Below, piece by piece: positions 51,792 through 60,454 of a DNA stretch of 64,000 nt (position 1 is its first letter; every line of letters begins with the position of its first letter). The stretch lies in assembly GCA_964397255.1 (NCBI GenBank), contig CAYNHQ010000001.1:434001-498000 (forward strand). The letters are read 5' to 3'. Below the pieces are notes generated by a model. That model worked only from the letters and a program-made list of their open reading frames with translations. It made no database searches and was not told the DNA's origin. Origin of the DNA: CAYNHQ01 sp964397255 (GTDB taxonomy: Bacteria > Bdellovibrionota_G > JALEGL01 > DATDPG01). Both the position numbers and the translations under genes were made by a program.

Positions 51792-52676
51792 ATGATGAAC
51801 TTGGAGTCGGAATCGATTGAGATTCTAAGAGAGGTTACTGCGACCGCGGTAAAACCGGTCATGATGTACTCGATCGGCAAAGACTCGTCGGTTCTACTTC
51901 GGCTGGTCCAGAAGGCTTTTTATCCAGGCCGGATCCCGTTTCCTCTTTTGCACATCGATACCGGTTGGAAATTTCGGGAGATGATTACATTTCGTGACCG
52001 CGCCGCGAAGGAAGTAGGCTTCCGACTCATTACCCACACGAATCCGCGCGGCGCGAGCGAAGGAATTACTCCATTCACGTATAGCTCTACTTTCTACACG
52101 GACGTCATGAAAACAGAGGCACTCAAACAGGCCCTGGATGCGCAAGGTTACGATTTTGTCATTGGAGGGGCTAGGCGAGACGAAGAAAAATCCCGCGCGA
52201 AAGAAAGAATTTTTTCGGTGCGCTCGGCGGGCCACCGTTGGGATCCAAAGTCGCAACGACCTGAATTCTGGAACATCTACAATACGTTTATTAACAAAGG
52301 AGAAACGATTCGTGTATTTCCACTTTCCAATTGGACGGAGGCCGATATTTGGGACTACATCCGAAAAGAAAACATTCCCATTGTTCCCCTCTATTTCGCA
52401 CAGAAACGTCCGGTGGTTAAACGCTCGGGCCAATGGATCATGGTGGATGATTCACGCATGCCTTTGGAGCCGGGAGAGAAGCCTGAAATAAAAGTCGTTC
52501 GGTTTCGGACGCTCGGTTGTTATCCGCTAACATCCGCGATCGAAAGTACAGCCACCACGCTGGATGAAATTGTGGCCGAGACCTTGGGGGCGGTCACTTC
52601 AGAAAGATTGGGGCGTGTGATTGACCACGATGGGGCGGGTTCGATGGAGCGCAAGAAGCAGGAAGGGTATTTTTAG
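51792..52676 (+). CDS. cysD: Sulfate adenylyltransferase subunit 2
   Basis: This 294-residue ATP sulfurylase small subunit, with CysN, makes adenosine 5'-phosphosulfate from sulfate and ATP. The PP-loop SIGKDSSVLLRL and the family segments LLHIDTGWKFREM, GGARRDEEKSRAKER and FPLSNWTEADIWDYI are intact. It is the first of four genes that overlap or touch (cysD, cysNC, tauE/safE, cysQ), and it is divergent from the LanM-like gene. Confidence 0.95.
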   Translation: MMNLESESIEILREVTATAVKPVMMYSIGKDSSVLLRLVQKAFYPGRIPFPLLHIDTGWKFREMITFRDRAAKEVGFRLITHTNPRGASEGITPFTYSSTFYTDVMKTEALKQALDAQGYDFVIGGARRDEEKSRAKERIFSVRSAGHRWDPKSQRPEFWNIYNTFINKGETIRVFPLSNWTEADIWDYIRKENIPIVPLYFAQKRPVVKRSGQWIMVDDSRMPLEPGEKPEIKVVRFRTLGCYPLTSAIESTATTLDEIVAETLGAVTSERLGRVIDHDGAGSMERKKQEGYF

Positions 52677-54503
52677 TTGGAAGTCTTACGTTTTATTACG
52701 TGTGGAAGCGTGGATGATGGAAAATCGACCCTCATCGGACGCCTGTTGTTCGAAACGAAGTTGGTATTTCAGGATCAACTGGAAACTCTTAAGGTCGATT
52801 CAAAAAAATTTGGAACACAGGGAGATCAACTGGATTTTGCATTATTGGTAGACGGGCTCTCCGCCGAACGCGAACAGGGAATCACCATCGACGTTGCATA
52901 CCGATTCTTTTCTACACCCAAACGTCGATTTATTGTGGCCGATACGCCCGGTCACGAGCAATACACTCGAAACATGGCCACAGGAGCCTCTACCGCACAA
53001 GCCGCTGTGATCTTGGTGGATGTCCGAAAAGGCGTACTTATTCAAACCAAACGCCACAGTCGTATCGCTTCTCTACTGGGAATCCCCCACGTGGTTTTAG
53101 CAGTTAACAAAATGGATCTTGTGGATGGGTCCGAATCCGCTTTCCGTGAGATTGAAACGAGCTACGAAAAATTTGTGAACCCTCTGGGTTTCAAGAGCGT
53201 CTCCGCTGTTCCACTTTCCGCGCTGTCGGGATCCAACATTGTAGAAAACGATCGCGTAAAAATGCCCTGGTACTCAGGTCAAACGTTGATGCAATGGCTG
53301 GAAACAGTTCCCACGCACGAAAAAGGCTCCACGAAATCTTTTGCAATGCCGGTTCAATGGGTGAATCGCCCCAACCAAGATTTTCGTGGATTTTCCGGCC
53401 GAATCGCCAGTGGAAAAATCAAAACCGGAGATGCAGTGCAGGTTTTGCCTTCCGGAGTTACGAGCCGCATAAAGGAGGTGATTACAGGGGGAGGTTCCCA
53501 ATCTCATGCCTTGGAAGAAGAGTCCGTCACGCTCGTACTGGAAAACGAAGTGGATGCGAGTCGTGGGGATGTCATTGCAGAACCGAATTTTCAAATTGAA
53601 GTGGCCGAGCAATTTAACGCAGATGTCGTCTGGATGACCCATCAAGCTCTTTTCCCCGGCCGCCTTTACAAATCTATCATTCACACGAAGAACGCGAGTG
53701 CAACGGTGACGGACATCAACTATCTCTTAGATGTCAACCGCGGGGCCAAACTCGCCGCAAAGAAACTTGAACTAAACGAAATTGCCTCCGTAAACGTAAG
53801 TTTCGATCGGCCCATTCCTTTTACACCCTATTCCGTGAACTGGCGCCTAGGATCATTTATTTTGATCGATAAGTTTTCGAACGAAACGGTCGGGGCAGGT
53901 ATGCTTCGATATGCGTTACGACGATCGTCAAATATTCACTGGCAGGCGTTGGAGATTACCCAGAAGGCTCGTTCCAAAATCAAACATCAAAAGGCCTGCT
54001 GCCTTTGGTTAACCGGTCTGTCAGGTTCTGGAAAGTCTACGGTCGCGAATTTTCTCGAGAAACGCCTGCACTCCGAAGGCCGCCATACGTATATTCTGGA
54101 TGGCGACAACGTGCGACATGGCTTGAATCGAGACCTGGGTTTTACGGCGGCAGATCGTGTGGAAAACATACGCCGCATTGCCGAGGTCGCTAGGTTAATG
54201 GTGGATGCAGGCCTCATTGTCATCGTGGCATTTATTTCACCGTTCCGAGAGGAGCGCCGGATGGCCAGAGAGCTATTTTCAAAAGGCGAATTTTTAGAGG
54301 TGTTTGTGGATACTCCCTTGGAAGAGTGCGAACGCCGAGATAAGAAAGGACTTTACGTTAAGGCGCGGCGCGGCGAACTTAAGAATTTCACGGGAATCGA
54401 CAGCCCTTACGAAGTACCCGAAGCGCCGGAGATTCACCTTCGCACTTCGCTTTTAAGTGTTGAGAAATGTGTGGCCGAAATATTGGAGAAACTGGAGACC
54501 TAG
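52677..54503 (+). CDS. cysNC: Bifunctional sulfate adenylyltransferase subunit 1 / APS kinase
   Basis: In this 608-residue fusion the N-terminal EF-Tu-like GTPase has GSVDDGKSTLIGRLL, DTPGHEQYTRNMA and NKMD. The C-terminal APS kinase (from residue ~440) has WLTGLSGSGKSTVANFLEKR and ILDGDNVRHGLN. With CysD it would produce PAPS, the sulfuryl donor. The start is a TTG directly after the cysD stop. No PAPS reductase is nearby, so PAPS is more likely used for sulfation than for cysteine synthesis; this is an inference from the window only. Confidence 0.94.
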   Translation: MEVLRFITCGSVDDGKSTLIGRLLFETKLVFQDQLETLKVDSKKFGTQGDQLDFALLVDGLSAEREQGITIDVAYRFFSTPKRRFIVADTPGHEQYTRNMATGASTAQAAVILVDVRKGVLIQTKRHSRIASLLGIPHVVLAVNKMDLVDGSESAFREIETSYEKFVNPLGFKSVSAVPLSALSGSNIVENDRVKMPWYSGQTLMQWLETVPTHEKGSTKSFAMPVQWVNRPNQDFRGFSGRIASGKIKTGDAVQVLPSGVTSRIKEVITGGGSQSHALEEESVTLVLENEVDASRGDVIAEPNFQIEVAEQFNADVVWMTHQALFPGRLYKSIIHTKNASATVTDINYLLDVNRGAKLAAKKLELNEIASVNVSFDRPIPFTPYSVNWRLGSFILIDKFSNETVGAGMLRYALRRSSNIHWQALEITQKARSKIKHQKACCLWLTGLSGSGKSTVANFLEKRLHSEGRHTYILDGDNVRHGLNRDLGFTAADRVENIRRIAEVARLMVDAGLIVIVAFISPFREERRMARELFSKGEFLEVFVDTPLEECERRDKKGLYVKARRGELKNFTGIDSPYEVPEAPEIHLRTSLLSVEKCVAEILEKLET

Positions 54504-55294
54504 TGGATCCGAACCTGATAAGTGCGGGGGCCGTCATAGGTTTTTTTGTAGGATTGACTGGGATGGGCGGAGGATCAATGATGACTCCGCTACTTATTTT
54601 GATGTTCGGTGTGTCTCCGGCACTCGCAGTGGGCACGGATCTCTGGTTTGCCGCAATCACAAAACTCTTCGCTTCGCGTGTTTATCATGGCCACGGGCTT
54701 ATCGACTGGAAAATCGCCCGTAAACTATGGACCGGTAGCCTTACAGGATGTTTGGTTACCACCATTTTCATGAGTCTCTATTCTGTGACGAATGAGGTGG
54801 TTGGGTTTCTTAAGGTTTCCATTTCGATCGCAGTGATGATTACCGCAGTGGGTTTGATTTTTCGGAAGTCACTGCACGAATTAGGCACGCGTAAGGAGAT
54901 AGGCAATGAAAAGCGATTTAAGTCATTTCAAGGGCCGCTAACCATCGTAACGGGGTTCATATTAGGCGTGCTTGTAACGCTAACTTCCGTGGGTGCAGGA
55001 GTGTTAGGGACGGTCTTTCTTACGTATTTATACCCGATTCGTTTGAGCACCCCTCGATTGGTCGCCACTGAGGTCATCCATGCAATCCCGCTTGCTGCGT
55101 TTGCCGGAATCGGAAGTCTGGTCATCGGAAATGTAAATGTTCACCTTTTGAAAAATTTGCTTACGGGATCCATTCCCACTGTGATTTTGGGGGCCTATCT
55201 ATCTTCGCGCCTTCCTCATGGTATGGTGAGAATTATTTTAGCCATCGTTCTGCTTTCCATGGGAGTAAAATTATTCTGGGCAGCAGTAGCGTGA
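54503..55294 (+). CDS. TauE/SafE-family membrane permease (possible sulfate or sulfonate transporter)
   Basis: This 263-residue inner-membrane protein has about eight helices and the duplicated Gly-rich family motif: GFFVGLTGMGGGSMMTPLLI in the first half and GFILGVLVTLTSVGAGVLGT in the second. Relatives move sulfate, sulfite or organosulfur anions. Its place between cysNC and cysQ fits sulfate supply. The GTG start shares one base with the cysNC stop. Confidence 0.85.
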   Translation: MDPNLISAGAVIGFFVGLTGMGGGSMMTPLLILMFGVSPALAVGTDLWFAAITKLFASRVYHGHGLIDWKIARKLWTGSLTGCLVTTIFMSLYSVTNEVVGFLKVSISIAVMITAVGLIFRKSLHELGTRKEIGNEKRFKSFQGPLTIVTGFILGVLVTLTSVGAGVLGTVFLTYLYPIRLSTPRLVATEVIHAIPLAAFAGIGSLVIGNVNVHLLKNLLTGSIPTVILGAYLSSRLPHGMVRIILAIVLLSMGVKLFWAAVA

Positions 55295-56088
55295 AAATAG
55301 ATTCGCGCGAACTCGAACAACTTACTCAAATATCTCGGGAAGCTGGCCGGGCTATTATGGAAGTGTATGGTACTGATTTCCAGTCTTGGAAAAAGTCTGA
55401 CCAGTCTCCTCTTACCCAGGCTGACTTACGTGCTGATGAGATCATTCGGTCAGGTTTAAACAAAACCTTTCCCGGTGCGTTTGTTTTGTCTGAAGAATCA
55501 GCAACCCAAGCGCCCGCAAATACCGAAACTTATTTTTTGGTGGATCCTTTGGATGGAACAAAGGAGTTTGTAAAACGTAACGGTGAATTTACCGTAAACA
55601 TTGCGCTCATTCATCAAGAGAAAGTAGTTGGAGGGGTGATTTTTGCCCCGGCATTGAACGAATTATATTGCGCGGCGACCGACATCGGCTCCTGGAAACT
55701 CTTGTCAGGAGGAAAATTTAAATTAACCGTAATGCCATTTAAGAAAGACAGACCCATACGAGTGATTGGCAGCCGTTCACACGAAAATAAGGAATTGAGT
55801 CATTGGCTCAAACAACTTCCACAGCCACATACCTATGTTATCTCGGGAAGTTCCTTAAAGTTTTGTCGTATCGCTGAGGGCCTGGCTGACATTTACCCAA
55901 GGCTCGGACCTACAAACCAATGGGATACGGCGGCCGGTCAATGTATTCTGGAGGTTGCCGGGGGAAGAGTTCTCGACCCTTCAGGGAATCCAATGTGCTA
56001 CGGATTGAATCATCCTATTTTGAATTCGAAATTCACGGCCATTGGGGATCATGAATTACGTAACCTGATTTTTTCCAACCGTTCATAG
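55291..56088 (+). CDS. cysQ: 3'(2'),5'-bisphosphate nucleotidase CysQ
   Basis: This 265-residue inositol-monophosphatase-fold enzyme has the metal motifs EES, VDPLDGTKEFVKRNGEFTVN and WDTAAGQCILEVAGG. It removes the 3'-phosphate of PAP, the by-product of sulfotransferases and PAPS reductase. Its presence supports active use of PAPS. The GTG start overlaps the tauE stop (GTGA). Confidence 0.93.
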   Translation: MKIDSRELEQLTQISREAGRAIMEVYGTDFQSWKKSDQSPLTQADLRADEIIRSGLNKTFPGAFVLSEESATQAPANTETYFLVDPLDGTKEFVKRNGEFTVNIALIHQEKVVGGVIFAPALNELYCAATDIGSWKLLSGGKFKLTVMPFKKDRPIRVIGSRSHENKELSHWLKQLPQPHTYVISGSSLKFCRIAEGLADIYPRLGPTNQWDTAAGQCILEVAGGRVLDPSGNPMCYGLNHPILNSKFTAIGDHELRNLIFSNRS

Positions 56089-56151
56089 GGCGCTCTCTAT
56101 CTAGCATAAACGGCGTCCAACCTATCAGTTCATGGACGAACCCGTTCAGGT

Positions 56152-57009
56152 CTACTTACTGGGTCGAAAGTGCTTAGAGACAAATGCGATTGGATTACCG
56201 TAAAAAAGATCGAGATTTTTATAAATCTTTTCTTCCCTCCAGTCCCACCATTTGATGGCGAGAAGTTTTTTTACGATGGTTTTTGGAAAACGAAAACGAA
56301 TCACACGGGCTGGATTCCCTCCTACAAGAGCGTAGTCCGGGACATCAGACACCACATTGCTGTTCGCAGATATAATCGCCCCATTCCCTATGGTAATTTT
56401 CCCTATAATCGATGCTCCCGTGCCGATCCAGACATCATTTTTAACGATGATTTTTCCCGGGTCAGATCCGAGATTGTACCGTCTTATCATCGAGAGTTTC
56501 AGTTTATCGCGTTGCTCAACATTTTCATAAAGTGGAAACGTAGTAACACAGTGAGTGTTATGGTTCGATGAGGGCAAAAAGAATTGTACGCAGTCAGCGA
56601 TCGAACAATATTTCCCTATTTCGACTCTTTCCTGCCCATAAGAGTTCATACTTGGATTCCTATAAACAAGCATTTCTCTCCTCGTCCACAACACGGATTT
56701 CGGGGGCGGGCTGTAGGAATGAGCGCCATAAAACCAAGGGGCCATCGAGAGAATGCGGAACGAAACCAGCTGACGGATCCCTGACAAGAATTCATTTCGC
56801 GAAATTTTAAGGGATCTCTTTCGCTTTTTTTGAATGCTCGCGAAAGCTTCTTCAAGCGTTCTGGGTTGATCAAATATGCTTACGATCTCTGCAAGGCCTT
56901 TTGGAATCAACACCCGGATGCCCCATACAACGTGGCAGATCACCGACCCGCCCTTTGCGCGCCTGAGCCGAACCCCGTCGGCTATCGAATATTTTGAATT
57001 CCACTCCAT
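56152..57009 (-). CDS. PqqD-like domain fused to a hexapeptide-repeat acyltransferase
   Basis: In this 285-residue protein, residues ~5-95 are a PqqD-like winged helix (GLAEIVSIFDQPRTLEEAFA ... QLVSFRILSM). Residues ~120-250 form a left-handed beta-helix acyltransferase of the CatB/Vat type, with VEIGKYCSIADCVQFF, KNDVWIGTGASIIGKITIG and DYALVGGNPARVIRFRF. The usual catalytic His is likely the one in SNHNTHCVTTFP. The fusion is unusual and suggests acylation of a peptide or glycan recognised by the winged helix. It is 34 bases downstream of the PIG-L gene on the same strand. Confidence 0.82.
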   Translation of the reverse strand: MEWNSKYSIADGVRLRRAKGGSVICHVVWGIRVLIPKGLAEIVSIFDQPRTLEEAFASIQKKRKRSLKISRNEFLSGIRQLVSFRILSMAPWFYGAHSYSPPPKSVLWTRREMLVYRNPSMNSYGQERVEIGKYCSIADCVQFFLPSSNHNTHCVTTFPLYENVEQRDKLKLSMIRRYNLGSDPGKIIVKNDVWIGTGASIIGKITIGNGAIISANSNVVSDVPDYALVGGNPARVIRFRFPKTIVKKLLAIKWWDWREEKIYKNLDLFYGNPIAFVSKHFRPSK

Positions 57010-57043
57010 AGTAAAAATATTACGTCAGTTCCCTAAAGGACGG

Positions 57044-58051
57044 TCATGATTTTACGAGTTCCCAAAGCCTTTCATAATGCCCATTTTTCTTCAATTTTCT
57101 TGAATGCTTTACTGCTGCTTCGATGAAGTTCTTATACGCCTGACTCTTGTAAATACGGATTCCCCGGACTTTCTCTTCTAACTCCTTAGTAATGTTGAAG
57201 AATCGAGGCCGGGCTTGAATCCCTTGTTTTTCCAAATGCTTCAGTCTCTGGGTGATAGCCCGTGGATACCGCTGTGAATAAGGGAGCTCCTCGTAAAAAA
57301 CGATTTCAACATTATTCAACATTCGGGGATTTTTACGCAGGATACGCAATACCGCCAGGTTAGTTGTGGTGTGCTCTATGTGGTCGCCGACCCCAAGAGG
57401 GACAAACAAAACATTTGGTTTCAATTTTCGTATGTAGGATTCGATTACCTTCTGAAATCGCGCCACTTTCTGAGGTGATGGAGGAAGCCACAATTTCTTC
57501 ATGGCCTCTTTCTTGGTGTGACGAGCACTGGTTTGAGCGATTAACAACTGCTCTCTAAGGTTGCCTCGATGGATTTTAGCTCCCAGCGACATCGCGTAAA
57601 TGTCATCCTCCAGATTTCGTATTTTGGAGGTCCGCGAGGAACTTCCGGAAAGCATAGGCAGGACTGAAAATATCGACCTAGAAGCAAGGGTTAAAATATG
57701 AACTTCCGCGGTTCCCTTGCTTTTGAGGATCAGGCCACCGATCGAAACCGCAATGTCATCCTGGTGGGGCGAAAGCATGAGCCACCTGCGCCGCTTTTTT
57801 GATCCGATAAAATATTTTGGGATCCTGTTCCAAGTCAATATTCCGGAGCGATTTGCGGTTTCTACGATTTCCTCAGCATCAGACGAAATCTTCTTAAGCG
57901 ATGTAAGTGAACGCCTGCCATCGCAGGCTCGCAGAACAGCCGCGGCCTCCGGAGCCACCATTTTTGACCAAAACTTCCTGGACATAAAAAAAAGGGTGTT
58001 GTCACTTAGCTTGAAATGGGGAAGTAAAATCGGAAACGATCGACGTGGCAT
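57044..58051 (-). CDS. PqqD-like domain fused to a PIG-L (LmbE-like) deacetylase
   Basis: In this 335-residue protein, residues ~10-75 resemble the PqqD-like winged helix (MVAPEAAAVLRACDGRRSLTS, then NRSGILTWN). The rest is a PIG-L deacetylase with the zinc motif SPHQDDIAVSIGG (H-x-x-D-D pattern) and the second site LGVGDHIEHTTTNLAVL. Family members remove acetyl from GlcNAc-type sugars in glycolipids and thiols. The pairing with an acyltransferase suggests deacetylation followed by re-acylation of an amino sugar or amine. It is divergent from the GNAT gene. Confidence 0.82.
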   Translation of the reverse strand: MPRRSFPILLPHFKLSDNTLFFMSRKFWSKMVAPEAAAVLRACDGRRSLTSLKKISSDAEEIVETANRSGILTWNRIPKYFIGSKKRRRWLMLSPHQDDIAVSIGGLILKSKGTAEVHILTLASRSIFSVLPMLSGSSSRTSKIRNLEDDIYAMSLGAKIHRGNLREQLLIAQTSARHTKKEAMKKLWLPPSPQKVARFQKVIESYIRKLKPNVLFVPLGVGDHIEHTTTNLAVLRILRKNPRMLNNVEIVFYEELPYSQRYPRAITQRLKHLEKQGIQARPRFFNITKELEEKVRGIRIYKSQAYKNFIEAAVKHSRKLKKNGHYERLWELVKS

Positions 58052-58128
58052 TTTTCGAGGTATTAATTACCTGTCAAAACATCTTTTGCGTATAGTAAAA
58101 ATTTGTAAAGCAAGGAAAGGATAATCGG

Positions 58129-59136
58129 TTGTACAAGAAAATTCGCACCATTCAACTTAAAACAGGTGAAAATGCCGAGTTGGGCCTCATTACGACGCCA
58201 GATCCGAGTTACGCCAAGGGAATTCTGAATTTCTATACGCCGGAGGCCATCGTAAAAGAATGGGGTAACCCAATAGACGATTGGCGACTTCAACATGTGG
58301 CCTGGTTTTCATTGCGTAGTTTGGCTTCAAAATTGGACAAACTTGATACATATTTTTACACATTGAAAGTTCAAAAAAAAATTGTAGGAAAGGTCATGTT
58401 GGCAAGCTATGCCGAGTGCGCTGTCGCGGGAAATATGATTACGCTAAATGATTATCGTGGGAAAGGTGTTCAATCTATTTTGCTGGGCAAGCTTATGGAA
58501 GACTTTCGCTCCAAGGGGGGAATGATCATCGGAGCAGCGGCCCCAGAAAAAGGCTCTCATCATGCTGGCCTTCATGAAGGCTTTAAGGCTGATGGAGCTC
58601 TGATGGTATATGAATCGGAGCCGGACATCCCCGCCAAATTATATCAGCCGGGACCGATAAAAGTTCGTCCGGTGAAATGGCACGATTATCCGACAGTAGT
58701 GGTGTTTTATCTTCAGACGGGAAATTTTTATTTGAGAAATTTCTTTTTCGATATTTATGAAGGTGGATATATGGAACACACCTTTCTCAAATTGAAGCTG
58801 ATGGTGGAAAAGAAATTAGCTGTTTGCCATGTGATGGAAACAAAAACCAAAGCCATAGCCGGATTCGCTACGTTGATTGCCGATCCGAAATGGAAATTTG
58901 ATAATTGGATCTTTGATGTCGATGCCCATCCTAATTTTGAGGATCAAATGGAGAAACTTATTTGCTCTTTCTCGTTTCCTTCAGGCAAGACACAATGTTA
59001 TGTGGATTCGGAATCGAAGAAAAAGATATCGGCATTGGAAAAGAGCGAATTTAGATATGAAGCGACGTTCAAACGCCAAGTCCGTAAGACCGGCCGATGG
59101 ATGGACGTACTTATTTATTCCAAGCAACCCCGTTAG
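58129..59136 (+). CDS. Tandem GNAT-like acetyltransferase
   Basis: This 335-residue protein has a clear GNAT acetyl-CoA site in residues ~100-135 (AGNMITLNDYRGKGVQSILL). The C-terminal half looks like a second, degenerate GNAT fold (KAIAGFATLIADPKW, then FDVDAHPNFEDQMEKL). The substrate is unknown. A good AAGGA precedes the TTG start by 8 bases. Its end overlaps the convergent glycosyltransferase gene by 26 bases. It may belong to the neighbouring modification cluster or to the glycan genes. Confidence 0.7.
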   Translation: MYKKIRTIQLKTGENAELGLITTPDPSYAKGILNFYTPEAIVKEWGNPIDDWRLQHVAWFSLRSLASKLDKLDTYFYTLKVQKKIVGKVMLASYAECAVAGNMITLNDYRGKGVQSILLGKLMEDFRSKGGMIIGAAAPEKGSHHAGLHEGFKADGALMVYESEPDIPAKLYQPGPIKVRPVKWHDYPTVVVFYLQTGNFYLRNFFFDIYEGGYMEHTFLKLKLMVEKKLAVCHVMETKTKAIAGFATLIADPKWKFDNWIFDVDAHPNFEDQMEKLICSFSFPSGKTQCYVDSESKKKISALEKSEFRYEATFKRQVRKTGRWMDVLIYSKQPR

Positions 59137-60325
59137 AGACGATCCGCTCCAAATTTTTTATGTGGGTTTGAACGGAGTCCTCCATTTTTTTTGCAAATTG
59201 CTTTGCCCATATTTCCGACCGTCGACATGCTTTTTGGTAACTCTTGCGATCTTCCATTAAATCCGTAATCACAGTGATATATTGCATCAATAAATCTTTG
59301 TGCAGGGATGCACTGTAATAAAATCGTTCAGGCCTAGGTTTTGGAATTCTCATTTCCATTACTACTCCACCTTTTCCAATCACTTCGGGCAATCCGCCGA
59401 CTCGGTTCCCTAGAACAGGAATGCCATTTAAAAGACCCTCCAAAGCGACACGACCAAATCCCTCTTCACATAAGGTTGGCACCAAAAGGATTTTAGTTTT
59501 CGCATAATACTTTTTCATATCTTGGGTCGAGGGCCATATTTCGATATTTGGAAGATTGAATGACAAGCCAAAATTCGACCAATCAAAAGAAAGATCATTT
59601 TTTACAATCGCGAATTTATAGTCGGGCAGCAACTTGGCTAATGCCAAAAATAGAATCGCTCCCTTTCTGGGTTGATCGTTGACTTGAAGAATAAATTTTC
59701 TTGTGGATTTTCTTTCGTGGACCATCGATTTCTTGTCGACTGGGCAATACGCGATGTCGCAAATCAATCCCAATTTTTCCCGAACGTACTGGGCAACGAA
59801 ATGGCTATTAGCGGTACAGTAAGAAGGGCCATAGGCCTTTAAGAGGCTTGGAATATCGTCATCTTCATCAAAGCCATCGACCGCCATAAAAGAAACATGT
59901 GCAGGTATCTTTATTTGATGTGCTGCGATCAGCGTTAATACATCGGCAAATGAAGTGGAAACCACATCGGGTTTTTCGTTTTGAATAATCTGCCTTAGAG
60001 CTTTGAGCGTAGATTGAACATTGAGAGAGTTTATGGATCCCAATGCGAATTCACTTACCGCACTAACGGGGTCTTCCTTTATGAGCTTAATTGTAATAGG
60101 TACTTTTTTGTCGAATGTCTTAAATGTAGTTACATTCAATTGTTGCATTCGATAACCAAGAGATTTAAGCAAGCGTAGATCGAAATCATCTGCACGCTCG
60201 ACACCATAAAGAGAGCAATCATGACCTGCTTTGCGGAAGAATTCCGCATACGTCAGAAAATCCATAATCATCCCATCTTTTCTTCCCCGGAAGTTATGGT
60301 AGTGCGACAAAATTAGGATCTTCAT
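59111..60325 (-). CDS. Glycosyltransferase family 4
   Basis: This 404-residue GT-B enzyme has the GT4 donor-site motif EEGFGRVALEGLLNGIPVLG and VGGLPEVIG in the C-terminal half. An N-terminal acceptor domain begins with MKILILSHYHNF and a GRKDGM loop. It transfers a sugar from a nucleotide sugar; acceptor and donor are unknown. It is a single minus-strand gene between the GNAT gene and the lipoprotein series, consistent with envelope glycan or capsule synthesis. Confidence 0.88.
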   Translation of the reverse strand: MKILILSHYHNFRGRKDGMIMDFLTYAEFFRKAGHDCSLYGVERADDFDLRLLKSLGYRMQQLNVTTFKTFDKKVPITIKLIKEDPVSAVSEFALGSINSLNVQSTLKALRQIIQNEKPDVVSTSFADVLTLIAAHQIKIPAHVSFMAVDGFDEDDDIPSLLKAYGPSYCTANSHFVAQYVREKLGLICDIAYCPVDKKSMVHERKSTRKFILQVNDQPRKGAILFLALAKLLPDYKFAIVKNDLSFDWSNFGLSFNLPNIEIWPSTQDMKKYYAKTKILLVPTLCEEGFGRVALEGLLNGIPVLGNRVGGLPEVIGKGGVVMEMRIPKPRPERFYYSASLHKDLLMQYITVITDLMEDRKSYQKACRRSEIWAKQFAKKMEDSVQTHIKNLERIVSNGVAWNK

Positions 60326-60385
60326 TGCTGTAAAATAAGAATAGACTATTTCATGTTTCGTGTGCCCATTTAAATCTTCTAGACT

Positions 60386-60413
60386 TTAACAGTTGTCTTA
60401 TTTAAAATGTAAT
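60386..60413 (+). promoter_or_regulatory. Probable promoter of the lipoprotein series
   Basis: TTAACA (60386-60391) and TGTAAT (60408-60413) are 16 bases apart, in an AT-rich 129-base gap ahead of the lipoprotein gene. AAAGGGGAA stands 5 bases before its ATG. Confidence 0.4.
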
Positions 60414-60454
60414 AAGTTTCGCCGGAAAAATTTTCAATAATAAAGGGGAATTAG

